From positions 1-33,076 of the forward strand of contig NJBK01000037.1 of the NCBI GenBank assembly GCA_005223035.1: 33,076 nucleotides of DNA. The letters are read 5' to 3'. A program made the translations under genes and the position numbers. Below the pieces are notes generated by a model. That model saw only the letters and a program-made list of their open reading frames with translations, searched no databases and was not told the DNA's origin. Origin of the DNA: Chloroflexi bacterium B3_Chlor (GTDB taxonomy: Bacteria; Chloroflexota; Anaerolineae; UBA7937; B3-Chlor). How positions within the stretch are numbered: the first letter of the stretch is position 1; each line of letters starts with the position of its first letter. This document shows positions 10,184 to 18,140 of this stretch, piece after piece.

Positions 10184-10324
10184 TCAGTTTTCGCTCGCTT
10201 CCTTCGCGATGTACGCCTCGGGATCCTTCTCGACGGCTACCTTGCACCCTGGACCACGGAAGCAACAGGTGCAGTCCGGGGGCATGTACTCTTTGAGAGC
10301 CAGGGTTATGGTGTCGCTCTGCAC
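10184..10324 (-). CDS. YHS-like metal-binding peptide sharing its N-terminus with the ATPase
   Basis: Starting from GTG at 10324 with AAGGAG 8 bases upstream, the 46-residue product reads VQSDTITLALKEYMPPDCTC, then CFRGPGCKVAVEKDPEAYIA and KEASEN. The C-terminal half (GPGCKVAVEKDPEAYI) is a YHS C-terminal motif, comparable to PECKAAFEKDPEKYL in the gene at 5630-5791. The N-terminal part (TLALKEYMPPDCTC) is identical to ATPase residues 7-20, from a 43-bp exact DNA repeat. It thus looks like a chimera of an HMA-type start and a YHS end, with three adjacent cysteines plus one more (CTCC...C). An ATG start at 10411 is in frame but gives an Arg-rich non-family extension. Confidence 0.65.
   Translation of the reverse strand: MQSDTITLALKEYMPPDCTCCFRGPGCKVAVEKDPEAYIAKEASEN
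10266..10308 (+). repeat. 43-bp exact direct repeat, copy 2 (inside the YHS-like peptide gene)
   Basis: Identical to 9379-9421, 845 bp away and in the same orientation. Identity stops sharply at both sides (G versus A before it, C versus T after it), as expected for a recent duplication or gene conversion. Confidence 0.95.
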
Positions 10325-10474
10325 GTCAATTCTCCTTCTCCGCTCTTCGGTCCGGGCCACGAGATCCAAGCGCCAACAAGCATGGCTACTGGGCAGGCGC
10401 CGCGTAGCCATCTTGCGGACCGTACACCATCATTGGGTGGTCCTCCCTCGACGGCACCGTGGCGCCAAAGGGAC

Positions 10475-11008
10475 TCAGCCTTCGTACATGGGCATCTCCA
10501 GTTCCTGGAAGTACCACTCTCCCTTGTTGGCGAGATAGTCGTAGCTGTTGTCGAGGATCTCGTAGTGGGTACCCTCCCACTCTGCCAACTGCCGATAGAA
10601 GGCCTCAGCCGTGGGATTGTCGGCGTCGGAGGCGGCCTGCTCGTACATCCGCACGGCGCGCTTCTCGAAGTCGATCGCTATCTGCAGTGCTTCCAGGTCA
10701 CTGGCGCCCTCCGGAATGATCTCCTTTACCTCCCCCTCCTCTTGAGGGAAGAGGACAAGTGTTGGGTCTCTCGGCTCGTTCCTGGCCGCGTCCAGATCAA
10801 CCCAATCCCCGGACTCGTTCACCTCGGCATACTGCACCTGCAGGATGTGTAGATGCTCTTCCTCCTCATTGGCGAAGGAACGAAACATGGCTTGGCCCAG
10901 TCTGTCCTTCGTTCTGTCCGCAGCCTGCAAGTACATCGCCTTCCCGTCCAACTCATTGCGGACCGCTTCTCTCAAGATGGCGAGGGAATCGCTAGTATCC
11001 ATAGTCAT
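10475..11008 (-). CDS. Ferritin-like (rubrerythrin-type) diiron protein
   Basis: The 177-residue product has four-helix diiron features: E in NELDGKAMYLQAA, ExxEH-type ligands in NEEEEHLHIL, E in DFEKRAVRMYEQAA and ExxxH in EWEGTHYEIL. There is no rubredoxin domain, so it resembles the YhjR/rubrerythrin-like group. Diiron proteins of this kind reduce peroxide or bind iron. The start at 11008 is set by GGAGG five bases upstream; an in-frame ATG lies at 11020. It is the downstream member of a pair with the paralogue at 11042-11566, with the linker between helices 2 and 3 being longer than usual (LDAARNEPRDPTLVLFPQEE). Confidence 0.85.
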   Translation of the reverse strand: MTMDTSDSLAILREAVRNELDGKAMYLQAADRTKDRLGQAMFRSFANEEEEHLHILQVQYAEVNESGDWVDLDAARNEPRDPTLVLFPQEEGEVKEIIPEGASDLEALQIAIDFEKRAVRMYEQAASDADNPTAEAFYRQLAEWEGTHYEILDNSYDYLANKGEWYFQELEMPMYEG

Positions 11009-11041
11009 CGGTGCCTCCATCAGTATTTCGAGATCGTCGCC

Positions 11042-11566
11042 TCAGAAGGGTTCGAAGCCCATGGCGCTCCAGAACTCCTTCGCGAGCGCGTTGTACTCCT
11101 CTTCCAGGATTCGTTGATGTTCCTTCTCCATGCCGACCAGGTACTCGTACATCGCTTTGCCGTCGGGGTCATGCGTCTCTGAGGCCGCCTTGCTGTAGAA
11201 GGCCACCGCATCCTTCTCCATCAGAAAGGCCATGCGCAGAGCGGACAACTCAGAGGTGTAGACGCTGATGTCCTCCCGCAGAGCCTCGCGAGAGAAGATA
11301 GGAGCTCCCTCCACTTGGGCACGATGTGCGTCCGCCTCCGTCTCTGGCTGGCGCAGCCAGCGCCCCTCTTTAGCTAGGGCCTCCTTCTGTGCCCGCAGTA
11401 GGCGTAGATGCTCCAGCTCGTCGTCCGCCAGCGAGATGAACAGAATCTTGCCGCCTGGATCGTTTGTCCTTTCAGCCGCTCGCTTGTAGAACTCACGACC
11501 GTCCATTTCCGTTTGGATGGCGATACTAAGCGCCATCAGCGCACTGTCCAATCCCTCGTCACCCAT
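11042..11566 (-). CDS. Ferritin-like (rubrerythrin-type) diiron protein, paralogue
   Basis: A 174-residue ferritin-like protein with the same plan as its neighbour: E in TEMDGREFYKRAAERT, ExxH in LADDELEHLRLL, E in MEKDAVAFYSKAASET and ExxH in GMEKEHQRILEEEY. It has the same inter-helix insert length, so the pair arose by tandem duplication. GGAGG lies 6 bases before the ATG. Peroxide reduction or iron sequestration is the likely role; no C-terminal rubredoxin domain is present. Confidence 0.87.
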   Translation of the reverse strand: MGDEGLDSALMALSIAIQTEMDGREFYKRAAERTNDPGGKILFISLADDELEHLRLLRAQKEALAKEGRWLRQPETEADAHRAQVEGAPIFSREALREDISVYTSELSALRMAFLMEKDAVAFYSKAASETHDPDGKAMYEYLVGMEKEHQRILEEEYNALAKEFWSAMGFEPF

Positions 11567-11596
11567 CCTTTGCCTCCTGCGTGGTGTAGCGCCGCG

Positions 11597-12118
11597 CTAT
11601 GGAGTCACTTCAACGGATATCTTCTGACCATCGCGCATGAAAACGAGGGAGACTGGCTGGCCGCGACTTAGAATGGATAGCGCGGCCTCCAAGTCGTCGG
11701 CATCGCGAATGCGACGTCCGGCCAGCTCGATGATCACGTCATCCTTCACTAGGCCCGCCTTGTCTCCCGGCGACAACGGCTTCACCCTGCCGATGTACGC
11801 TCCCTCTGCCGGCCCGGTGCCTTGCTCTTGGGCTATGTTCTTCGCATCTGCTACTGATAGGCCCAAGCGCGGACGTCCGACTTCGCGGGAAGCAATTATT
11901 TGATCCAGTCGAGGTCGATCGAAGCCGACGACCACCTGGCTATCCATCACGATGACGGGCACCCCGCGCTGACCTGACAGGCGCACCATCTCGGCGGCGG
12001 CCTGCGGATTGGCAGCCACATCACGCTCGGTGAAGGTCACACCCCGTTGCGACAGGTACTGTTTCACCTGATGGCAGTAGCCGCAGGTGGGGGTCGTATA
12101 CACGACCACGTCGCTCAT
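11597..12118 (-). CDS. Glutaredoxin-PDZ fusion protein
   Basis: Residues 1-76 are a glutaredoxin with active site C12-G-Y-C15 and cis-Pro segment GVPVIVMDSQVVVGFD. Residues about 82-173 are a PDZ domain: LGLSVADAKNI, GAYIGRVKPLSPGDKAGL, KDDVIIELAGRRIRDADDLEAAL, GQPVSLVFMRDG. No signal peptide or protease domain is present, so it is a cytoplasmic thiol-disulfide protein carrying its own peptide-docking module. It overlaps the nitroreductase by 4 bases (ATGA) and is followed by the two ferritin-like genes, which suggests these as possible partners. Its glutaredoxin half closely matches the UGA-containing glutaredoxin at 5850-6086 (KQYLSQRG versus KEFLSQRG). Confidence 0.92.
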   Translation of the reverse strand: MSDVVVYTTPTCGYCHQVKQYLSQRGVTFTERDVAANPQAAAEMVRLSGQRGVPVIVMDSQVVVGFDRPRLDQIIASREVGRPRLGLSVADAKNIAQEQGTGPAEGAYIGRVKPLSPGDKAGLVKDDVIIELAGRRIRDADDLEAALSILSRGQPVSLVFMRDGQKISVEVTP

Positions 12119-12654
12119 AGCTTCAGATTGCTCCAGTCCCCGTAGTGGACTCTGGTCCTGTCGTACCTCTCATCTTTGGTATGGGGAACTACCATCTTGG
12201 CTGTGTGGCCCAAGCACACCAGAGAAAGGGCACGAAAGCCACTTGGCACCTTGAGGGTGTCCCGCATCACTCCCTCGGCATCGCCCCACGCAAGGTTCCC
12301 GGGACTACCGGCCCATGCACTCCCCAGGCCGAGGGCCGTGGCGGTGATAAGCATATTCTCTATGGCCGCAGAACCATCCAAATCCCAGGTGTTTGAGATC
12401 TCCGGATCGCCATACACGGCGATCACCACCGACGCCTCCTGGATATAGGGGCGGATGCCCAAGGTTTCTCCCAATTGCTCCTGGAGTCCCTTGTTTCTTA
12501 TCACCACAAAATGCCACGGCTGGCGATTCATGTAGGTGGGCGCATACATCGCCATCTCCAGGATAGTTTCCACCTGTTCGTCGGTCACCGATTCGTCGGT
12601 GAATTTGCGAACCGTTCTGCGCTTCTTTATGACCTCTAATACTTTTTCCTCCAT
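12115..12654 (-). CDS. Nitroreductase-family FMN oxidoreductase
   Basis: A 179-residue nitroreductase-fold protein. It shows the FMN-binding start KRRTVRKFTDESV, the MYAPTYMNRQPWHFVVI motif, the dimer-core segment DGSAAIENMLITATALGLGSAW and a C-terminal LVCLGH. It uses NAD(P)H to reduce quinones, nitro compounds or flavins; the physiological substrate is not evident. The start is ATG at 12654. The last 4 bases overlap the glutaredoxin-PDZ gene, so they are translationally coupled. Confidence 0.92.
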   Translation of the reverse strand: MEEKVLEVIKKRRTVRKFTDESVTDEQVETILEMAMYAPTYMNRQPWHFVVIRNKGLQEQLGETLGIRPYIQEASVVIAVYGDPEISNTWDLDGSAAIENMLITATALGLGSAWAGSPGNLAWGDAEGVMRDTLKVPSGFRALSLVCLGHTAKMVVPHTKDERYDRTRVHYGDWSNLKL

Positions 12655-12808
12655 CGTCCCTCCTTATCTCGTCTTTCGAAGGCTGCCTCTGCCCATGCGG
12701 CAGGATAGGAACTGCTTTTCTGAGATCGCCCCTCGGGTGGGACTCCACTGAAATGCAGCCGCACACGCCCGAATCCAGGCTGGGTCTTTCAAGCGCCCCT
12801 CGCGGGAA

Positions 12809-13051
12809 CTACTTGAGCTCGTCAGCCATGAACTTCTTAACGTGATAGTCCCACTCGCGGGTCTCCAGATCCACCGAAGTCTTCTCTCCCTCGCTCACGG
12901 TCACGGTGACGTGCCCACCGCCACCCACGAGAGAAATGCAGCAATCATCGCGAGAGACTAACTCCAGCCCAAGTCCTCCTTCGCCAAAATACTCTTCTGA
13001 CTTGTCCAGGACGTCCGAGGTTCCCAGTTTGGTCTCTTTTCCGTATCGCAC
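12809..13051 (-). CDS. Small protein of unknown function, 80 residues
   Basis: The product is acidic, with a CC pair (SRDDCCISLVGGGGHVTVTV) followed by strands and a basic C-terminal helix (WDYHVKKFMADELK). I do not recognise the family. The GTG at 13051 has GGGG about 7 bases upstream and is preferred; an ATG at 13072 would add seven residues but has no ribosome site. It lies 46-70 bases after korB and about 150 bases before the nitroreductase. The pattern of conserved-looking strands suggests a real protein rather than noise. Confidence 0.6.
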   Translation of the reverse strand: MRYGKETKLGTSDVLDKSEEYFGEGGLGLELVSRDDCCISLVGGGGHVTVTVSEGEKTSVDLETREWDYHVKKFMADELK

Positions 13052-13118
13052 CTCACTTCCCCTTTTCAACATAAACAGCGTACTACGTCAAATCACCACA
13101 ATGCGTTGCTGTGGGATC

Positions 13119-13991
13119 CTACATAAACCCTGACCTCAAGACCGCATAGTCTTCTTCCGTCCATTCCCGGAACCCTTGCTTGACGAGAGGCCCGGCCCGC
13201 AGGACGGCAACCTGATCTTCGTAGGTGGGCACTCCCTCAGCCTGATATAGGATTCCAATGGGGATACGATCACCCCATTCGTGAGCCCTTTCCCAGGCAG
13301 CGGCGCGATCCGCCGGGTCGTAACCTGGTTCCTCCTCCACTTTGTAGACTCTAGGCTGATAGTAGTTGTAAGCATAGGCTCGATTGAAGCTAACGCAGGG
13401 CTGCAATACGTCCACCAGGGCATAGCCACGGTGCTGGATGGCCTTTTTCAGGATCTCGATCAGGTGCCTGAGGTCAACAGAGAATCCGCGGGCGATGAAG
13501 GTAGCACCGGCGGCCAGTGCCAACGACCAAGGGTTAACCGGCCTGTCAATCGCACCCCCAGGCGACGTCTTGCTGACGAAACCGGCTGGACTGGTTGGCG
13601 AGTACTGACCTTTGGTAAGGCCATAGACGCGATTGTTTTGCACAACATCTACGATGTCCATATTCCGGCGGGCGGCATGCATCATATGTCCCAAGCCCAT
13701 GCCGTAGCCGTCGCCGTCACCATGCACGCAGATCACCGTCATCTCATGGTTCGCCAATCTTGCCCCCGTGGCCGGCGGAAGAGAACGACCATGGAGGGTG
13801 TGAAGGCCGTTGACGTGGGTATAGTCCGGCGTCTTGCTCCCGCACCCGATCCCGCTCACCATCAAGACCTCATGCGGTGCCAGATCCAGTTCCGCTAGAG
13901 CAAGCTTCAAGCTGTTCCAGATGCCGTAGTCGCCACAGCCCTTACACCAGGTAGGACGTACAGGGCTTTGATAATCCCTGACTTCAACCAT
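13119..13991 (-). CDS. korB: 2-oxoacid:ferredoxin oxidoreductase beta subunit (KorB-type)
   Basis: The 290-residue TPP-binding subunit shows CKGCGDYG and SGIGCGSK (two of the cysteine sites for a 4Fe-4S cluster), the TPP motif HGDGDGYGMGLGHMMHAARRN, and VQNNRVYGLTKGQYSPTS, followed by QPCVSFN. These are characteristic of KorB/VorB-like subunits that use 2-oxoglutarate or other 2-oxoacids with ferredoxin. The ATG overlaps the 3' end of korA by 8 bases. The substrate is inferred from the family only. Confidence 0.92.
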   Translation of the reverse strand: MVEVRDYQSPVRPTWCKGCGDYGIWNSLKLALAELDLAPHEVLMVSGIGCGSKTPDYTHVNGLHTLHGRSLPPATGARLANHEMTVICVHGDGDGYGMGLGHMMHAARRNMDIVDVVQNNRVYGLTKGQYSPTSPAGFVSKTSPGGAIDRPVNPWSLALAAGATFIARGFSVDLRHLIEILKKAIQHRGYALVDVLQPCVSFNRAYAYNYYQPRVYKVEEEPGYDPADRAAAWERAHEWGDRIPIGILYQAEGVPTYEDQVAVLRAGPLVKQGFREWTEEDYAVLRSGFM

Positions 13992-15738
13992 TCTCCACCT
14001 CCTTCAATTCGGCCAGGATGTATTCCGGTGAGAAGGGGCGCCCATCGTACTTGCGGATGTGATGGTCGATCTTCACCCCGGCATGTGACTCCAGAAGGAA
14101 AGCCATCTGCCCCGTGGCATTGCCCTCAACCATGACCGTGCGCCCAGCATCCGACAGTGCCGCTTTCACCTTCTCCGTCGGGAAGGGCCACACATCTCGT
14201 ATGTGCAACATATTCGCCGTCGTCCCCTCGGCATTCAGGCGGTCTACAGTCTCCCTAAGTGGCCCATAAGTCGAGCCCCAACCTACCAACGTAAGGTCCG
14301 CTTCCGGGGGGCCGTACTGAACGGGGCCGTCCATCTCGTGAAGGGCGGTATCGAGCTTGCGCAGCCGTTTCTCTACCTGCATCCGGCGAGCTTCTGGCTC
14401 CTCCGTCAGGTGACCATCGGGCGTATGCTCGTTCCCGGTCGCCTGATAGACCGCCTTGGGATGACCAGGCAATGCTCTCGGTGAGACACCGGATTCGGTG
14501 TACGCGAACCGCAGGTATTCGCTTTCCAGCTGGTCTAGGTCGTCATCTGTGAGCAGTTCGCCGCGGTCGATCTCCACGCCCGCGAAATCCAAGGCGTCCA
14601 TCTCTATGCTGCGCACTGAGTTGGCCAGGAAGTTGTCGCTGAGGATGATGGCTGGGCACTGGTACATTTCAGCCAGGTTGAAAGCGCGCCAGCCAGCCTC
14701 GAAGCATTCTTCAACGGTGCCGGGCGAGAGGATGATGCGCGGGAACTCGCCTTGCGAGGCGTGCATTACGAATAGCAGGTCGCCTTGTTCAGTGCGTGTG
14801 GCCAAGCCAGTGGCAGGACCGGGACGTTGTGCTTCGACGATGACGATGGGCGTCTCGGTGATCCCCGCCAGGCCCAAACCCTCCGTCATCAAGGAAAAAC
14901 CTCCACCTGATGTGGGAGCCATGGCGCGAGCGCCCATGTGGGCGGCCCCGATCAACATCAGAATGGCGGCTATCTCGTCTTCGGTATGCTTGACCACTAC
15001 ACCGTATCGTTCCCCGTGTCCAGCCATCCACTGGAGGATGGACGTGGCCGGAGTCATGGGATAGCCAGCGACGAATTTGCAGCCGCCGAGCAGAGCTCCC
15101 AGGGCAAGGGCCTCGTTACCGTTCACGAGCATCCGGGGCGGGGCATCCTCTATGCGCCCGAGTTCATAGTCGAACCTGTCTGCATAGTTGTCCCCGGCGA
15201 AGCGGTACGCCGCCTCAGCCACTCGGAGGTTTCCTTCCACGGCCTTAGCGCCCTTCTTGGCAAAGTTGTCCTCGATGACGCTCGCCATGACCTCGAAAGG
15301 AAAGCCAATCAAACCAGCCGCTACCCCTAGCGCCGCGGTATTGCGCATCACCTCTGCGCCACCTTGCTCTTGGGCGATGTCGGTCAAGGGCGCTGGGAAG
15401 TAGTTGACGTCTCGCTTATCCAAGGCTTCGCAGTCCACTTCGAGGCATTCCTCGCAGATGACGCCTCCGCCCGTCACCACCTCCTGACAGTGGCGGTTCA
15501 CGGCCTCCTGAGTCAGGGCCAGCAGGAGGTCTACAGGCTCGGTGTGGGAGTAGATAGGCTTGTCGCTGACGCGGATCTGATAGAAGTTGTGCCCCCCGCG
15601 AATGCGGGAATAGTAGTCTTGCATGCCGAACACGTGCCAGCCTGCGCGGGCCAGAGCTTTGGCGAATCCGGCCCCGCTCGATTCAACGCCTTGTCCGGCT
15701 TCCCCGCCTATCTTGAAAGTCATCTCTTTGTTACGCAT
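13984..15738 (-). CDS. korA: 2-oxoacid:ferredoxin oxidoreductase alpha subunit, gamma-alpha fusion (KorA-type)
   Basis: The 584-residue protein fuses the gamma domain (about 1-190; GGEAGQGVESSG, RGGHNFYQIRVSD) to the alpha domain (about 200-580; GGCKFVAGYPMTPATSI, PTSGGGFSLMTEG, EAQRPGPATG). With KorB it forms the enzyme that oxidises a 2-oxoacid to acyl-CoA and CO2 and reduces ferredoxin, or runs in reverse. The start at 15738 (MRNKEMTFK) has GGAGG upstream; the frame extends to 15759. This low-potential, oxygen-sensitive enzyme sits directly after the peroxiredoxin, consistent with being protected by the surrounding genes. Confidence 0.93.
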   Translation of the reverse strand: MRNKEMTFKIGGEAGQGVESSGAGFAKALARAGWHVFGMQDYYSRIRGGHNFYQIRVSDKPIYSHTEPVDLLLALTQEAVNRHCQEVVTGGGVICEECLEVDCEALDKRDVNYFPAPLTDIAQEQGGAEVMRNTAALGVAAGLIGFPFEVMASVIEDNFAKKGAKAVEGNLRVAEAAYRFAGDNYADRFDYELGRIEDAPPRMLVNGNEALALGALLGGCKFVAGYPMTPATSILQWMAGHGERYGVVVKHTEDEIAAILMLIGAAHMGARAMAPTSGGGFSLMTEGLGLAGITETPIVIVEAQRPGPATGLATRTEQGDLLFVMHASQGEFPRIILSPGTVEECFEAGWRAFNLAEMYQCPAIILSDNFLANSVRSIEMDALDFAGVEIDRGELLTDDDLDQLESEYLRFAYTESGVSPRALPGHPKAVYQATGNEHTPDGHLTEEPEARRMQVEKRLRKLDTALHEMDGPVQYGPPEADLTLVGWGSTYGPLRETVDRLNAEGTTANMLHIRDVWPFPTEKVKAALSDAGRTVMVEGNATGQMAFLLESHAGVKIDHHIRKYDGRPFSPEYILAELKEVENG

Positions 15739-15797
15739 AGCGGCTCCCTCCAGTCTCACCGTGACGCAAGGATGACATGTTTCACCTTGCAGTTTGG

Positions 15798-16271
15798 CTA
15801 CAGGCTTTCTAGCAGCTGGAAGAGTTCTGCCAGATCTGGCGCCTCACCAAGTGGGTGCACTTTGACATATCTTATGACACCTTCCTTGTCGACCAGGAAG
15901 ACGGCACGTTCGGCAAAGCCGTCCGCCTCCCTCAGGACCCCGTAGCGCTCTGCAACCTCCCCATGGGGCCAGAAATCACTCAACAACAAGGTAGCTTTGA
16001 GCCCGAGAGACTCGGCCCACGCGGTCTTGGTGGGCACGCTGTCCACGCTTATACCCAGGACCTGGGTATCAAGGCTCGCGAACTTGGCGCTCTCCGCCTC
16101 GAACGCGGCCATCTCCGTCTCTCACACTGGGGTCCAGGCCAGGGGATGAAACGCCAGCAGGACATTCCGCGTGCCGCGGTAGCTGCTCAGGGTGATCTCT
16201 TGATCCCCGACGGCGGGTAACGTGAAATCCGGAGCTTTGTCACCCACTTTCAACTGCGCTTTCTCGCTCAT
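15798..16271 (-). CDS. Peroxiredoxin-like selenoprotein (in-frame UGA at peroxidatic Cys)
   Basis: Read through one UGA (16122-16124, codon 50) this is a 157-residue AhpC/TSA-type peroxiredoxin. It begins MSEKAQLKVGDKAPDFTLP, reaches the active-site strand NVLLAFHPLAWTPV-U-ETEM, and continues with VLGISVDSVPTKTAW, LLLSDFWPHGEVAERYGVL, ERAVFLVDKEGVIRYV and a C-terminal helix. The UGA takes the place of the peroxidatic Cys in PxxxTxxC (P43, T47, U50), with the catalytic Arg in AERAVF. There is no other Cys, so it is a one-Cys enzyme needing an outside reductant. The start at 16271 overlaps the upstream rubrerythrin stop (ATGA). A start at the internal ATG (16112) would lose the active site and over a third of the fold. 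Confidence 0.87.
16085..16111 (-). promoter_or_regulatory. Possible SECIS-like stem-loop in the peroxiredoxin gene
   Basis: After the UGA, a CCGC/GCGG stem (16105-16108 with 16094-16097) surrounds a 7-base loop GTTCGAG that starts 17 bases downstream. An alternative is TGGC/GCCA (16108-16111 with 16085-16088) extended by GC/GC around a 14-base loop. Both start with a G. These stems are weaker than in the glutaredoxin gene and were judged by eye. Confidence 0.35.
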
Positions 16272-16846
16272 TTCGCCCCTCTCCAATACTGCTCAAGCCT
16301 CCATCGTGCCACAAAGATTGGATAGTCTATCTTCCTGAACGCTGCCGCCCTCGCCCCGCAGATGGGACATGCCTTGGGCAGAACGGCGTCGGAGGTGCAG
16401 CCGCACACCCCACATACGTAGTAGTCGGTCACTTCATCCCGAAGCAGGTGTTGCATTGGCCCTCTTGTACAGTCTGGCGTGCCCTTCCTCCACGTCCTGG
16501 ACGTACCTGAAGGACAGGGCCGGCCGCTGCCCTCCTTCCTCCCCGGCTCCATGATGAACCGAGGACACCTCACCTCGCTGATGGCTGTCTCTCTGTCGAA
16601 GGAGAAGGACAGGTTCGCCTCGGTGCTACTGACAATCGCCTCTCCAAGGACTCGTAGATGGCTCGCGGCGTGGACTTCCTCGGCCGCAGCAATGCCTTGG
16701 AAGAGTCTGGCGATCTGCCCGTGGCCTTCTTCTTCTGACTTCCTGGCGAAGGCCAGGAGCCTGATGTGAGCCTTGGCTTCACCGACGAAGGCCTCGTAGA
16801 GGTTGCCACGCGTTTTCCTGCCCATCTGTTGGCTTCCTGCCGTCAT
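16268..16846 (-). pseudogene. Rubrerythrin, with two compensating frameshifts
   Basis: N- and C-terminal parts are typical rubrerythrin: RKTRGNLYEAFVGEAKAHIR, then EEVHAASHLRVLGEA, and a rubredoxin-like tail YYVCGVCGCTSD...KACPICGARAAAF. Between 16457 and about 16544 the frame is wrong: in the alternative frame it reads EEGGQRPALSFRYVQDVEEG then HARLYKRA, which is the expected third/fourth-helix ExxH ligand segment. A missing G in the GGGG run at 16541-16544 and one extra base near 16457 would restore it. As printed the protein stays open but loses iron ligands. The start at 16846 overlaps the upstream stop (ATGA). Either an assembly error or gene decay. Confidence 0.8.
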
Positions 16847-17439
16847 TGAGCGTAACGTTCCTCCTTCCACGGGTCGGCGTTGTTGTGATAGCCGCGCACC
16901 TCCCAAAAGCCCAATCGATCCTGGGCCATCAATTCCAGGCCTCGCACCCACTTTGCGCTCTTCCACAAGTATCTCTTGGGCACGACCAGCCGCAAAGGAT
17001 GGCCGTGCTCAGGGGTGAGAGGTGCGTCGTCGTACGTGTAGGCCAGGAGGACATCTTCGTCCATCAAGACTTCCAAAGGCACATTGGCAGTGAAATCTTG
17101 TTCGCAGCGTACCAGCACGAACTTGGCCTCGCGCTTGAGCTGGACCAAGTTCATCAGTTCCTCGAATAGCACACCCTCCCAGACCGTATCGAGCTTGCTC
17201 CACCCAGTAACACAGTGGATATCGGCCACGATTCTGGTTGTCGGCAAAGCTAACAGTTCGGTGTAGGATAGGGTGACCGGCTGCTCCACCAAGCCAAACA
17301 CCCTAAGGTCCCAAGTGTCAGGATCGAACTTCGGTATGCTGCCGTAGTGCAGAGCTGGGAACTTCTCGGTCACGCGCTGCCCTGGCGGCACGCGTCCCTC
17401 GTCTACGTCATTGCCGAGCTGTGAGCCACGAACTGTCAT
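16843..17439 (-). CDS. Sulfite-oxidase-like molybdopterin-binding oxidoreductase (cytoplasmic)
   Basis: A 198-residue member of the oxidoreductase molybdopterin-binding family (YedY/sulfite oxidase core). Motifs include HYGSIPKFDPDTWDLRV at the start of the core, the presumed Mo ligand C76 in DIHCVTGWSKLDTVWEGV, and HGHPLRLVVPKRYLWKSAKW with WVRGLEL. No Tat signal is present, unlike YedY/MsrP. Typical reactions are oxidation of sulfite or reduction of sulfoxides; the partner could be the membrane protein encoded immediately before it, although that has no obvious heme-binding pattern. GAGGTGA precedes the ATG. Confidence 0.9.
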   Translation of the reverse strand: MTVRGSQLGNDVDEGRVPPGQRVTEKFPALHYGSIPKFDPDTWDLRVFGLVEQPVTLSYTELLALPTTRIVADIHCVTGWSKLDTVWEGVLFEELMNLVQLKREAKFVLVRCEQDFTANVPLEVLMDEDVLLAYTYDDAPLTPEHGHPLRLVVPKRYLWKSAKWVRGLELMAQDRLGFWEVRGYHNNADPWKEERYAQ

Positions 17440-17448
17440 ATCTTCACC

Positions 17449-17982
17449 TCATCGCTTTCGACGTCGTTCTCCAAACCAGCCCACAACAGGCGGAACCCAG
17501 CACAGGTTGGCGACAATCGCTTCAAGAGCTGTATAGGTCTGCGTCTTGGGACTGAATCCGAGGACACGAGCCCACAGTAATCCCAAAGGAACAATGAGAA
17601 TAATCACTAGACTGGTCAGCATGACGGGATGACGACCGTATTGCCGAATCGCCATCAACCATGAACCTTCCTTTCTCCGTAGGAACACGAGTCCTGATAC
17701 ATTTGCTCCAATCTGGTCGCTCAGAGAGTAGAAATAGGGGATGTAGAATCCCTCCACTCCGTAAACATTCACGCCTAGCGCACGACTTCCCCAGTCAATG
17801 ACCCAGGGTGCGCACATCCCAAGGAGTTTCCCCCATCCATAGGCTTCAGCCATCGAGCCCGTCGCGCGACGAAATCGCTGCCGAAGAGCATAGATTCCTT
17901 CAAAGATGCTCTCGCCTTCGCCTGAGAGAGTGCGGACCATCCACTGTCCGACAGGATTGCGCTGAAAACCGTACGAATCCAA
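17449..17982 (-). CDS. Membrane protein of unknown function, start uncertain
   Basis: The reading frame holds hydrophobic segments at the C-terminus ([19 protein letters not shown] and [18 protein letters not shown]) and a more amphipathic middle ([20 protein letters not shown]). No family recognised. The TTG at 17982 is the first normal start codon, but the frame is open upstream and encodes another plausible segment ([20 protein letters not shown]) that a TTG start would cut through. In the same frame an ATG at 18141 overlaps the stop of the upstream gene but is followed at once by TGA. It lies between the flavoprotein and the sulfite-oxidase-like gene and may be its membrane partner. Confidence 0.65.
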   Translation of the reverse strand: MDSYGFQRNPVGQWMVRTLSGEGESIFEGIYALRQRFRRATGSMAEAYGWGKLLGMCAPWVIDWGSRALGVNVYGVEGFYIPYFYSLSDQIGANVSGLVFLRRKEGSWLMAIRQYGRHPVMLTSLVIILIVPLGLLWARVLGFSPKTQTYTALEAIVANLCWVPPVVGWFGERRRKR

Positions 17983-18140
17983 CAGGACGCCTAAGAGTAG
18001 CCCTCCAGCAAATCCTGGGATAGTGAACTTGACCAGCTCTGCAAATCCCTCTTCAGCTTCCTGATGCTGTGTCTCTTCTATGGTTACGCGCCTCGCTGAA
18101 CCGATATGGGACTCGTCGATAACGTGTAGCTGGCGTCACA

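Noticed and set aside
10384-10430. 15-residue peptide frame (MMVYGPQDGYAAPAQ) behind a good ribosome site
   Set aside because: Too short to support without conservation data; it may be chance.
15798-16112. Shortened peroxiredoxin starting at an internal ATG
   Set aside because: It would lack the peroxidatic site and the first strands of the fold. The longer frame begins with an ATGA overlap with the upstream gene.
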